Both the position numbers and the translations under genes were made by a program. A model generated the notes under the pieces. It was not told the origin of the DNA. It made no database searches and saw only the letters and a program-made list of their open reading frames with translations. Shown in pieces: positions 9,035-18,660 of a DNA stretch of 20,312 bases. Source of the DNA: Silene noctiflora (taxonomy: Eukaryota; Streptophyta; Magnoliopsida; Caryophyllales; Caryophyllaceae); NCBI GenBank assembly GCA_009801015.1, contig VHZZ01001352.1:92784-113095 (forward strand), given 5' to 3'. Position 1 is the first letter of the stretch, and each line of letters opens with the position of its first letter.

Positions 9035-9293
9035 GCGTGAGTTTACAAGTTATAAGATAGGAATAGGAATTTAAAAATTTCTATGAATTGCAAAAATGAG
9101 AGTTGTTTGGTCGTCTCAATTTTGTAAAAATTGAAGAAGTAGAACTTCCCTGCAAAAAATGTAGTAAGTTGGTTACCAACACCCCTTGGTGTGTTGCAAT
9201 TCTTGGGAACTAAGTTTCCACATAGTTAACCAAACACTTTTTAGAAATTCCCATGAATTAGGAAAGAGAGTTCGCTAAGTGGATCATATATCT
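9035..9293. other. Non-coding stretch with MITE-like debris
   Basis: The motifs AAATTTCTATGAATT near 9076 and GAAATTCCCATGAATT near 9244 form a direct repeat around TTGTTTGGTCG and AACCAAACAC, which are inverted relative to each other. This could be a worn element of the TTTGGTT class, but no clean ends or target duplication were found. Confidence 0.35.
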
Positions 9294-9502
9294 ATGTACT
9301 ACATCATATGATATAATTTTTGTAGCATTAAGATAAAGTTTTTGAGTTTTATTATAATGTTTTTGAGTTAGTTCTTTTAAACATGAAGCTAAAAAAATTA
9401 TCAATGTAACTCAAAAAAATTACATATAAGCTCAAAAAAATATTACAAAGCTAAAAAAAATACACAAAAACTCAAATGTATATGGAGTCTGATGTAATAC
9501 AT
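9294..9502. mobile_element. Foldback-like A/T-tract element
   Basis: The ends are inverted with one mismatch: ATGTACTACATCA on the left, and ATGTATTACATCA when the right end is read on the opposite strand. Inside, the left half has two TTTTTGAGTT motifs and the right half has their complements (AACTCAAAAAAAT, AGCTCAAAAAAATAT, AAAACTCAAA), so the whole can fold on itself. No coding capacity and no certain target-site duplication, so the family is undetermined. Confidence 0.5.
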
Positions 9503-9723
9503 CAGATGTATAATCTTTTTAGGCCTGTTGAGAGGCGTATTTTCAAATTTCAACTTGATCAAGATGGTAGCGGAAGTAATAAAATGTGTACGTACAATAT
9601 AAACTGGTTTACTAACAAAAACTTTCACATTTACAATAAAAAGAGCACATCCATTCTCTAGACTAGGAGTATTTCCTATAGTGAGTGAGAGCAATGTTTT
9701 TCGGGATACTAAAGACAACTTAA

Positions 9724-10033
9724 GGCCTCATTTGGTTGCCCTTTCAATTCATGGGAAAATTAAAATCCCATGAATTGTAAAAAGATGTTTGGTTGCCAAT
9801 TTTTTGGCAAAATGTAGGCATTTAATTCTCCTATGAGTTTTGAATGCCTACATAATGGTGGAATTGAACTACCTAGCCCTTCTCAGGTAGTTCACAACTC
9901 CTGTGAAATTCAACTCCCACATGTGCAAACAAACGACTTTTCCAAATTCACGTGAATTTGTATACAGGAAAATAATTCACGTGAATTTGATATTTCGATG
10001 TCAGTTGAATTCCTTGATAAACCAAACGAGGCC
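9724..10033. mobile_element. Tourist-like (PIF/Harbinger) MITE
   Basis: A 310-bp element starting GGCCTCATTTGGTT and ending AACCAAACGAGGCC, a perfect 14-bp terminal inverted repeat apart from one base. It is flanked on both sides by TAA (9721-9723 and 10034-10036), the three-base target duplication typical of PIF/Harbinger elements. Inner motifs TTCATGGGAAAATTAAAATCCCATGAA and AATTCACGTGAATT are further palindromes. It has no coding capacity and lies about 640 bp before the ABC1-kinase start codon. Confidence 0.85.
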
Positions 10034-10036
10034 TAA

Positions 10037-10670
10037 TTAGTAGACCCCAAAGGTTAGGTTTTCTCATTAGCAATTAGAAATCAAACCTAAGAATTGTGTA
10101 AGAGATAGAAAACTCTTATCACTCACACAGTCACACCAACCAACATTATAGAGCACACCATTATAAAAACATGAATCAAACTGATATTATCAATGATAAA
10201 ATGGTTACAAAAGGCATATAAATGAATTTAAAATAATTTGGTATCTGAAATCTCAATAACTAAGTAAAAAACAGTCAAGTGCTCCTCAACTCCTCAAGTA
10301 ACGCAGTACGTCTCCACTCTCCACTCAATTTGCAGGTGATGTGTGAACCACAGTTTCTGAGCTTACTATCCTTACTAATTTACTCAATTCATGCAACAGA
10401 CAAAACTCTCTGGCACTAATTTGACACTTTCCAATTTCCTCCAAGTACATATTTCTCATCATAAAAACATGTCATAAAACCTAAGAAATCAAATTATGAA
10501 AGTTCAATTTCTTAGCATTACTCACATTTATGTGAGAAAACACAAATTACCCACCAACTAATTCACTAAGATCACTATACCCTTTTCCCCAAATCATAAT
10601 TCAATAATTATATTAATTATTAATTATAATTATAATTAGTTATTAATTATTAATTACAAGATTAAAGGAG
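10037..10670 (+). promoter_or_regulatory. Upstream region of the ABC1-kinase gene
   Basis: Non-coding, presumed promoter and leader. Just before the ATG (about 10607-10660) is a nearly pure A/T tract built of TTAATTATTAATTATAAT motifs. No confident TATA box or transcription start could be picked. Confidence 0.4.
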
Positions 10671-13600
10671 ATGTCTTTTCTTCCTCCTCAACAATTTGAT
10701 GATTTTAGAGAGAAGATCTCTGTTCATCTCAGACCATTCCAGCGTTCATTTCAATTTTGGGCTCGTACTGCTGAAATTTATACTGGATATAAGGTTTATT
10801 TTTCTGGGTTTAATCTGAATTATATAGGGTTTAATGTTTGTTGATTAAAGTTTTGTTCTTTTTATTGTTATTTCTAATATTTATAGTTTGATTTCTTGTT
10901 TGCATGATTGGGTTTCTGATGCTATTAACTGAAATGAGGTTTAATGCATTGCAGTGGTTTTAATTTTGTGGGTTTTCTATGAATTTTTATTGAGTTTAAT
11001 GTTTATCTATTAAACTTATGTGCTTTTTAAGTTTGATCAGTCAGTAGCGGAACTAGGAGGGTTAGCAGGGGCACTCGCCCGGCTAGATAGCGAAAAATTT
11101 GACATTTTGGTTAAAATGACGGATTGTTTTTATTTATTTTACCTTATGGTATTATTAGCTTGTCCCCTTGAGTACAAATTATGGTTGCGCCATTGTTATC
11201 ACCTGAAAGAGGGTTTAATGCATTGCAATGGTTTTTATCATGTGGGTTGAATTTGGGTGTTTGGATGAGAATTGATAGGTGTTTCAAGTAAGAGTGAGTT
11301 TGGTGAAAGATGCAAAGAAGCAAGAGGAAATGTGGGAAAGACAGCATGAGCTTGCTGCTGATAAGATTTATAACATGTGTTCTGAACTTGGTGGTTTCTT
11401 CCTGAAGGTATTTTCATTGATTTCTTTCTCATTATTGGCCTAATTTGCTCCTGTACTTTGTTAAAGTATTGGTTTTAGATGCAATTTACAAGTTGGGATT
11501 AAATCAAATGCCATCTATTTTAGTTCCCTAAATGTAATTCAGTACTTGTCCCGAAACGGCCTCTTGTGTTGCCAACACTCGGGTAAGGTTGCGTACATCC
11601 AACCCCCACCCACCCCGCAATTTCGGGAGCCCTTGAGCACTAAAGTAGTGTTGTTGTGGACAGTTGACTGTAATTTGCTATTTGATGTTGAGTTGTTTTT
11701 CCTTTGTAATTGTATTTTGATTTTAAACAAGTGTGAATGAGTATTTGTGATTTGTTGGGTCTCATTTGAATCTTGCATGTAGATTCATTGTTATTAATAT
11801 GGTTAGTCCAACCTTCTCATCCCTGTTTTATTTAGTTGTTGAGTTGAATGATAATTAATGGGTGCTGATGAAAGAATAAGGAAAAACACTAGGGTTTGTG
11901 GTTGCTGGAGTGTGTACCCTTTCTTGATCTATGTATTTCTGATATGTGAATTAGTAAAATCTGTTTATGAGTGTTTTTGGTAACGTGACGTTTGGTCAGG
12001 TTGCTCAAATTATTGGAAAACCCGATTTGGCTCCTGCTGCATGGGTTCGACGACTTGTAACTCTATGTGATCAAGCTCCTGCTACCCCTTATGATGTTGT
12101 TCAGCTAGTGCTGGAGAAAGAATTAGGTCGAAGTGTAGATGAAGTGTTTGACAGTTTCGATACTATTCCTCTAGGTTCTGCTTCCATTGCACAGGTACAT
12201 CTACTGACAAGACCTTTTTTTCCCAGCAGTTGTTTTTTATATAGATGCTTGTAAGTCATACTTGTTCATTTATGAGCTAAAATTTTTTGTATATACTCTC
12301 AGTTCTTATGTTGAAAGTGCTTCTTAATATTTTTTCAAGCATCCACCCAACTGGTAATCAGATGAATATCTGAATATGTAAACTTTCTACATTTTAGATT
12401 AACCATCAGTGAGACCAAATACTTCACTATTCTTCAGCCTTGTAATGCGATTGAATAAAGCAAAATGATTGAGTACGTACGTCCGACACTCCCTTTCATC
12501 ACAATAGGCGGAAACCGTCGAGGCATTGGGGTAATGTTATTATCGCTGTAAGATTTAACCATTATTAATGCTGATAACTTGGACCCCAATGAATCCACTG
12601 TTCCATTGCATTTCAACACACTGTAAAAGATAATTAAGATGGTTCATAATCATTTACATAAAGATGTACATAGTGTTACATTATAACATCTAAGTTTCAG
12701 CTAACCTGGTGTTATCTTCGTATTTTTCTACTGTGCTCCGTTATTGATCCCATGTAGTTCGTGTGTGCCTCTGCTAATATAGGTTCATCGAGCAAGATTG
12801 AAAGGCAGCAAGAGCGACATTGTTGTTAAGGTAGATAACTTTAGTCATTTCTTTAGAATCTATAATGTAGTTATTTCTATTTTTTTGACTCTTAGAAATC
12901 TTCTAGGTGCAACACCCAGGAGTTCAGGAGCTGATGATGACTGATATACGTAATTTGCAAGCTTTTGCTTTATACATGCAAAAGACCGATATCAAATTTG
13001 ATCTCTACTCTATAACAAAGGAGATGGAGAAACAGGTATATTAGTAGGCATTTTATGAAGTTTTCTAATTTTGTTCAGGTTGGTATTTATTCCAGTCTCT
13101 AGAGTCATAAATGAAGTTATTATCCCCTTCATTAGATTGCTTTTGAATTTGACTTTCAAAGAGAGGCTACAGCGATGGATAGGATCCGGCGTTTTCTGTA
13201 TGAGAATAACAAGAAAAGTCCTGTCCATGTGCCACGGGTTCTGAAGAACTTGGTCAGTAGGTAAGCTATTCATAATTTCATATTGACATTACAATGGTTT
13301 TATTTACGCTCTAATTTAAATCTTAATTTCTTTTAGCGACAACCAAATAATGATATTCAATTGAACAATGCGTTGTTTTCTAATATATAGTAACTATTTT
13401 ACAACTCCAGTTTAAAGTCGATGAGAATAAGCTGTATTATCAGTAACTGATATTTTTAAGGTTTTTATTGTGGATTTAGAAGTCCATTCACCATCACAGT
13501 TTCGTATTGTAGGAGGGCTTTGGTGATGGAATTTATTGACGGGATCCCAATCTTGAGACTAGGTGATGAAATGGAAAAGAGAGGTTTCAACCCTCGCGGT

Positions 13601-15832
13601 AAGATTGCGGCTGTAGCAAAGCAGTAAGCTCACTTCTTTATCTAGAAGTCTGCAGTCTCTTTGGACTGTTTTCTTTCTGATTATGGGTCCTTGTTGCTTG
13701 TTGACAGATGGAAGTAGTAAACCTGTTTTTTCTTCATCTTTATCTACCCTTGGAGTTTTATGTTGTTCTGTCAGTGTTGAAATAGATAGTGCGTACGTTT
13801 CAAAACATAAACATTAGCTGTTGATCTCTGAAAACTAGTTTGGGTTTATGCAAACGTTTGTGGTGCAGGAATATCCTAAAGAGCTTGACATTAGCATATG
13901 GTCAGATGATTTTGAAAAGTGGCTTCTTCCATGCAGATCCTCATCCAGGAAATATACTGATATGTAAAGGCTCTGAGGTGAGTTCATGGTAAATATACTA
14001 TGATCCATAAGCCAACATCTAATTTTGATCTTTTTTTCTTGCAAAATATATTTTGAATGTCGCGTAAATGGCAGAGGTAATTTAAGTCGTGTAGGAAGCA
14101 ATTGATGAGTCTTGGTACATTGTTATCTTGTTGTTTTTAAATTTGACGAGGTAATATGATTAGGATTTTCGTTTTATTTAGGTTGCGTTGCTGGACTATG
14201 GGCAAGTGAAAGACCTTCCAGAAAACTTGAGGCTTGGATATGCAAATCTAGTGGTTGCTATGGCTGATGATGATCCTATAAGAGCAATTGAGAGCTTTAG
14301 GTTGGTACAAATGTGGTAGTAGCAAGTTTCATTTTTCATATATTGTGTTTCGTCATTTCTCATAGATAAATGTGACATAACAAGTGATGGCCCTATATTT
14401 ATCGTGAAAAATTACTCCATTACATAACATACGGGTTCTCTAAATCAGTCCATAAACTGAGGGTAACTTTGCGCCAATCGATATCCATGATCACATCATC
14501 CTCGAATCTAAATATCATATTTTTAGTAGTTTTTCGGGGGGGATCCCATGTCTTGCTTGATGTATTTTATATCGAAGTTTCAAATGCAAGTCAACAACAG
14601 TTTCAAAAATTGATTCATGTCATCCAATCCCAAATAATTTTGGGATTAAGTCTATTGTTGTTGCTGAATTTTCAATTGTAAGAAAAAAACGGTTTCAATT
14701 ATTGATTCGTGTCATCCAATCCCAAATTAATATTGGGATTAAGTCTATTGTTGTTGTTGGTGGCGGTGAAGTTTCAATTGCGAGTTAGTGAAAATAAAGT
14801 AATAAGTTTGGATGAGCCTACTTTGGCTGAGAAGATATTCATCCATCTTAGTCAATGCTATGCCGCATGTTAATGTTGAATGTAAGTCTTAACTTCTACC
14901 ATTTTTACCAATATCTTTGACTGTCGGACTTGTCCTCATGTATAGAGAGCTTGGTATTGGCACCTTGGTTAAGTGCAAGGATGAACAGGAGGAGATGTTG
15001 AAGTTAGCGCAGACTATGTTTGATTCGAAATTACCGCCCGGCGTAACAATGTTGCAGCCTTTTTCAGAAGAGTCCTCTATTAAAAAAGTTTCTGTCGAGG
15101 TACTAATTTTGATGTTGAAATGACCATCAATATAACTCATGATCCAGCTTTATACTTGAATGATTGTACTTCCTTCAACTTAATCTTTTTTTTATTACTT
15201 ATCGAAATACTCCCGTATATTCCTTCAAATGGAACAAAGTGAGACTAAATTGTTATGTATTCCGTATGAAGTAACACTCGACGTATGCAATTTTTATCAT
15301 GGATCATACAGATTTAGTCTGTATGCGCTTTCAACTCAGGATAGGACTGCGTATATTTGACCTCCCCTTATTGTCCTACATGTGGAAACTTTTGATCCAG
15401 TGTGATAATATTGTTGTATTGTTCTTTGTCTGTTGTATTCTTCAGTTTATGATGGTATTGATAGTAATCAGAAGATCTTAGGGTTCATCTATAGTAATTG
15501 TACTTTTCTGTTGCTGGTTTCTGCAGGCATTTCCCGAGGAACTGTTTTCTGTCCTTAGAACAGTTCACCTTTTAAGAGGATTAAGCGTAGGGATGGGCGT
15601 CAACTATTCTTGTGCTGAGCAATGGCGCCCAATTGCAGAGGAAGTTTTACGTCATGCTGGTAGACCTCTTGGTAATATTCCTCAGATCTCGCACTTAAAG
15701 TTGGTGTATCTCTACTAAGCTGAAACCCTGATTCTAAATCCTTAAAAAAACTTGGTATTTTGTACAGATAAAGACGTGAAAGGAGAACTCGAGAGACAGA
15801 GCTTCTTCAGAAGGACGTTTCGCAAGCGGTAA
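10671..15832 (+). CDS. ABC1/UbiB-family atypical protein kinase, 12 exons
   Basis: The exons are 10671-10793, 11279-11407, 12000-12194, 12783-12830, 12907-13035, 13136-13260, 13513-13623, 13869-13977, 14182-14300, 14946-15099, 15527-15671 and 15768-15832. All introns are GT-AG, giving 483 aa. Landmarks are HLRPFQRSFQFWARTAEIYTGYK near the N-terminus; LKVAQ (residues 83-87) at the place of the family KxGQ motif; PLGSASIAQVH (141-151) at the place of the Ala-rich loop; the putative ATP-binding Lys165 in VVVKVQHPG; EFDFQREA (212-219); the catalytic loop HADPHPGN (308-315, Asp310 and Asn315); and DYG (328-330) for the usual DFG. ABC1/ADCK proteins act in mitochondria or plastids in lipid or quinone metabolism; the substrate here is unknown. 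I see no obvious transit peptide. It matches the ADCK1-like plant subgroup, and from memory Arabidopsis At4g24810 is closest. Confidence 0.93.
11042..11195. mobile_element. Worn hAT-like MITE in ABC1 intron 1
   Basis: The left end CAGTAGCGGAAC and the right end (opposite strand) CAATGGCGCAAC form an imperfect 12-bp inverted repeat. The flanking octamers TGATCAGT and TTATCACC agree at five of eight positions, possibly an aged 8-bp target duplication. The inner part (GGGGCACTCGCCCGGC, then AAAATTTGACATTTTGGTT) is a pattern I associate with short plant elements with CAGTGGCGGA-type ends. It resembles the element in RPN7 intron 2 in size and ends. Confidence 0.5.
11549..11658 (+). mobile_element. 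Au-type SINE remnant in ABC1 intron 2
   Basis: The block with CGGCCTCTTGTGTTGCC, GGGTAAGGTTGCGTACATCC, AACCCCCACCCACCCCGCAA and a final GTGTTGTTGTGG matches the layout I know from Au SINEs of angiosperms (GGTAAGGCTGCGTACA core, CCCC-rich middle, TTG-repeat tail). The 5' tRNA-derived part with the pol III boxes is not clear, so this is a 5'-truncated or degraded copy. Confidence 0.65.
12195..12782 (+). other. Large intron 3 of the ABC1 gene, partly unexplained
   Basis: An intron of 588 bp. The stretch 12434-12619 is more GC-balanced than its surroundings and has a minus-strand open frame of about 60 codons (including ITPMPRRFPPIVMKGSVGR) that I do not recognise. It could be an inserted fragment, but no element ends are visible. 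Confidence 0.3.
14578..14785 (+). repeat. Tandem 92-bp repeat with SINE-like (TTG)n tails in ABC1 intron 9
   Basis: Units begin TTTCAA(A/T)TGCAAG at 14578 and TTTCAATTGTAAG at 14670, with a partial third at 14771. Each full unit contains TTGATTCRTGTCATCCAATCC, then CCCAAAT-loop-TTGGGATTAAG, then TCTATTGTTGTTG. The small stem-loop followed by TTG repeats is the usual 3' end of plant SINEs and their partner LINEs. Confidence 0.75.
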
Positions 15833-16773
15833 CAGACAATACTAGTGAGATAAGACAATGGATTTTTATTTTTTTTTCTTCTTTGTTCATGATCCCCGGT
15901 TACGTGGCTACTGATCTGGTTAGAAGGCCAACTGAAGAGGACTCTCCATTGTTGACGATCTTGGTCGGTCTTATTTATTCATTTATCTTCTTCAAAGGTC
16001 TTGTAGTTAACTCTTGTAATGTAACATTCTTCATTGATGAGCTCTTCCCACAGCATGTAAGAGAGTAAACTGATAAGCGGCCTGATTCGGCTACAACATT
16101 TGTTTTGTTGGGAAAAGAAATATAACAGCAAACACACATTTTCATCTTTCTTTCACCGATTTTGATCAATGTTGCCATTGGTTCGAGGATGAAACATGAG
16201 AATCTAAAGTAGACTTTTTCACAGGACAAACCCCAAATAAGAAACGTTGTACGCATACAACAGACTCATTTGTGATCCTAATATGATTTTGAAAATCACA
16301 CTGGTTGTCGAATCTCTGACTCAAGTGCAAGTCCAGTCGAAACAACAAAAATGATTAGAGCCTGACAACCTGTCACCTATCGGCATTCACCAACTCAAAC
16401 AACAAAAACTTGATCGGAATAACTCGAGCATATAATTACATCTAACTCGATTTTATAGTTTGAAACAGTATCATAAAGAAACATCAACACAAGAGGCATA
16501 TAATTTGGAGCATGTTTGCATAAAATTTGGTAGACATTTCCCATGTTTGCAAGATTGTGGCATAATACAAGGAAAGCCTTGACTTATTGACGACAAGATA
16601 GCAGATACAAGACAACTTTATACATAAAAATTCCACCTTATTTGGCGTATAACTTCACAAGATTGCTCCCCCAATAAAATGGCCGTAATATTTTGCATCT
16701 TCTTCATTAAAGTCTTGTCCACAACACTTGTAACTTCAAACTTCAACTATTGAGATTGTACATAGTCTTATCA
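15833..16773. other. 3' flank of ABC1 gene and upstream region of His-rich gene
   Basis: This holds the ABC1 3' untranslated region. An open frame follows at 15883-16068 that is probably chance, although it includes the non-repetitive sequence ATDLVRRPTEEDSPLLTI. A TTATACATAAAAA motif near 16618 may be the TATA region of the His-rich gene, about 150 bp before its ATG. No other gene is seen. Confidence 0.4.
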
Positions 16774-17952
16774 ATGACCTGCCTTCTCGCTTCGGTTTTC
16801 GTGGCAATCTTTGTCGTTCTCAGCTTCACACCCACCACTACTGGTGACGACAAGTCAGGCGTTCCACCACCGGTGTCCTCACCTTCAATACCTCCACTCC
16901 CGTCACCTCAGCCATCGTCTCCACCAGAACCGTCCCCACATATAAGTCCATCATCTCCACCGCAGCCATCGGAGCATGCATCGGTGCCAGAACATGCACC
17001 GACATCGTCCTCAGAACATGTATCGGTGCCAGTACAAGCACCAACATATCATCACCTTATCATTGAGACACAACCACCACATGAGCTTTTCCTACATCCT
17101 CATTATATGCCGCACCACCATTTACCGCCGTATCACTTACCGCCAAGAATCATACTGCCACCGTGTAGTGCGTGTCATCATCCTCATAGGCTGCCACACA
17201 AGTTCAGGCCGCAGCGTCCACATAGCGTACCACATAAGTTCAGGCCACAACATCCGCATAAGTTGCCACACAAGTTGGAGCCACCACATAACCATCATGT
17301 CCCACATATCTTCTTTATACCACCAAAACACTACCACCCTCACCATGATCACCTCCGACCACCCAAGATCATTCTACCACCGCGACACCACCAACATCGC
17401 CACCGACATCATGAGAGACGAGTACATCACAGATATCACGGCCATGCACATTCAATCCCTCATTGGAAAAAGCCTTTCCTACATCCTCATCCTAAGCAAT
17501 CCGTAGGTCATCATCATCTCCATCGACATCACACACATATCAAGCCAATAATTCCTCATCATAGAGGAAGACGTCACAGTCGGCCCCGGCCCCGGCCCCA
17601 CACACTCCTTCGTCATCACGGGAGGCCATTCCATAGACACCACCACTTTCCACAAGTTCATCATCACGTAGGACCTAGACATCACTATCGTAAACCAACT
17701 CTAACTCATAAACACCACCCTCGACAACACAGCACTCACATTCATCATTATCATGGCAAGACCATCCATACACATCACGCACCTCCACCTCATCAACATG
17801 GGAAACTAATACATAAAAAGCACGGTCACCTAAAGGCTCGACATCACAAGAAGCATTATGCAAAACCAGTCCTAAAGAAGCACCACCACCTACATCATCA
17901 CAAGAAGGCCCCCGGACCTATCATTTCAATCTACGCAGATCTCCACCGGTAG
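16774..17952 (+). CDS. Secreted Pro-rich/His-rich cell-wall-type protein
   Basis: A single open frame of 392 aa from the ATG at 16774. The frame is open further upstream to 16711 but has no earlier ATG, so this start is chosen. Residues 1 to about 24 (MTCLLASVFVAIFVVLSF and on) are a signal peptide or signal anchor. Next is a Ser/Pro-rich section of about 75 residues (SPPEPSPHISPSSPPQPSEH, SVPEHAPTSSS) with the SP, AP and TP dipeptides typical of arabinogalactan-type or extensin-like glycoproteins. The last 300 residues contain about 90 His by my count, plus much Pro, Lys and Arg, with loose repeats such as PHKFRPQ and RIILPP/KIILPP. Only two Cys are present (CSAC). A wall location and binding of metal or acidic pectin are inferences. 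It recalls His-rich AGP-like proteins, but I see no Cys-rich C-terminal domain. The length and lack of stops in such low-complexity DNA support a real gene. Confidence 0.72.
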   Translation: MTCLLASVFVAIFVVLSFTPTTTGDDKSGVPPPVSSPSIPPLPSPQPSSPPEPSPHISPSSPPQPSEHASVPEHAPTSSSEHVSVPVQAPTYHHLIIETQPPHELFLHPHYMPHHHLPPYHLPPRIILPPCSACHHPHRLPHKFRPQRPHSVPHKFRPQHPHKLPHKLEPPHNHHVPHIFFIPPKHYHPHHDHLRPPKIILPPRHHQHRHRHHERRVHHRYHGHAHSIPHWKKPFLHPHPKQSVGHHHLHRHHTHIKPIIPHHRGRRHSRPRPRPHTLLRHHGRPFHRHHHFPQVHHHVGPRHHYRKPTLTHKHHPRQHSTHIHHYHGKTIHTHHAPPPHQHGKLIHKKHGHLKARHHKKHYAKPVLKKHHHLHHHKKAPGPIISIYADLHR

Positions 17953-18553
17953 TAATTCTCACAACAAAATCAAAGAAAAGAAAGAGACTCGTTTCAACGA
18001 TAAGGTTATGACTCATTTACGGATTCTAAGGGACGAGACTGTTACCTCATCCACTTTACGGCCTTGGCAAGCTTGTAAGCATTCTGAATGGAGTTTTAAG
18101 CTCCTCGTTTCCGACCATTTCCTGCGTAATTTAACACAAGAATAGCCCGAGAAAACAAAATTCGACTACTGTCACTAGCTTAACCACAATATCCTATCTA
18201 GAAGGAAGAAAGTCTGAAATTTTATGTATTAATTTTTTATGATAATTAATTGAAGTTCATTTTAAATTTGACGGGCTCTTATTATGCCTGGTATATCATC
18301 TTTGTAAATTCAGGGCGAATCCGGGATTTAAATTATGGGTTAGCGAAAATTGTTTAATTTTTAAACCTATTAAAATAAGCACAAACATGAGATTGACATA
18401 AAACAGTCAATTTTCATAATGATTACATAAGATAAAACGATTTCACCATTAATGTTGTACGTTGTAAACGATTATGCCTCATATCTTAGAAGATTAACCT
18501 TCTAACAACTATCTAATTTATGTGGAAATTTAGTTAGTTTATAATAAAGCACT
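17953..18553. other. Non-coding flank with possible TE scrap
   Basis: 3' region of the His-rich gene, then AT-rich DNA. The sequence CAGGGCGAATCCGGGATTTAAAT at 18311 resembles the CAGGGGCGGATCC start of short plant transposable elements, but no matching far end was found. Confidence 0.35.

Positions 18554-18588
<35 letters not shown>
18554..18588. repeat. AATC microsatellite
   Basis: About nine copies of AATC without interruption, followed by alternating AT. Confidence 0.95.
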
Positions 18589-18589
<1 letters not shown>

Positions 18590-18660
18590 TATATAAATAT
18601 ATATTTGATGTTTTTTTCGAGCGACGTGGTAGTCTCCAAACTTTTTTAAACTACCTAAAT

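Noticed and set aside
9071-9260. Possible further MITE with TTTGGTT-type motifs
   Set aside because: The similar motifs are partly direct and partly inverted, and no terminal inverted repeat with a target duplication could be defined.
12434-12619. Minus-strand frame in ABC1 intron 3 as a nested gene
   Set aside because: Only about 60 codons, no recognised domain and no promoter; it could be an inserted scrap.
15883-16068. Possible extra coding exon after the ABC1 stop
   Set aside because: The in-frame TAA at 15830 gives a product of the expected length, and no conserved ABC1 motif lies in this frame. It is kept only as an alternative-splicing question.
16838-17863. Overlapping open frames within the His-rich gene, on both strands
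   Set aside because: They result from the CAC/CAT-rich sequence, which lacks stops in other frames. None starts with a signal peptide or spans the whole block.
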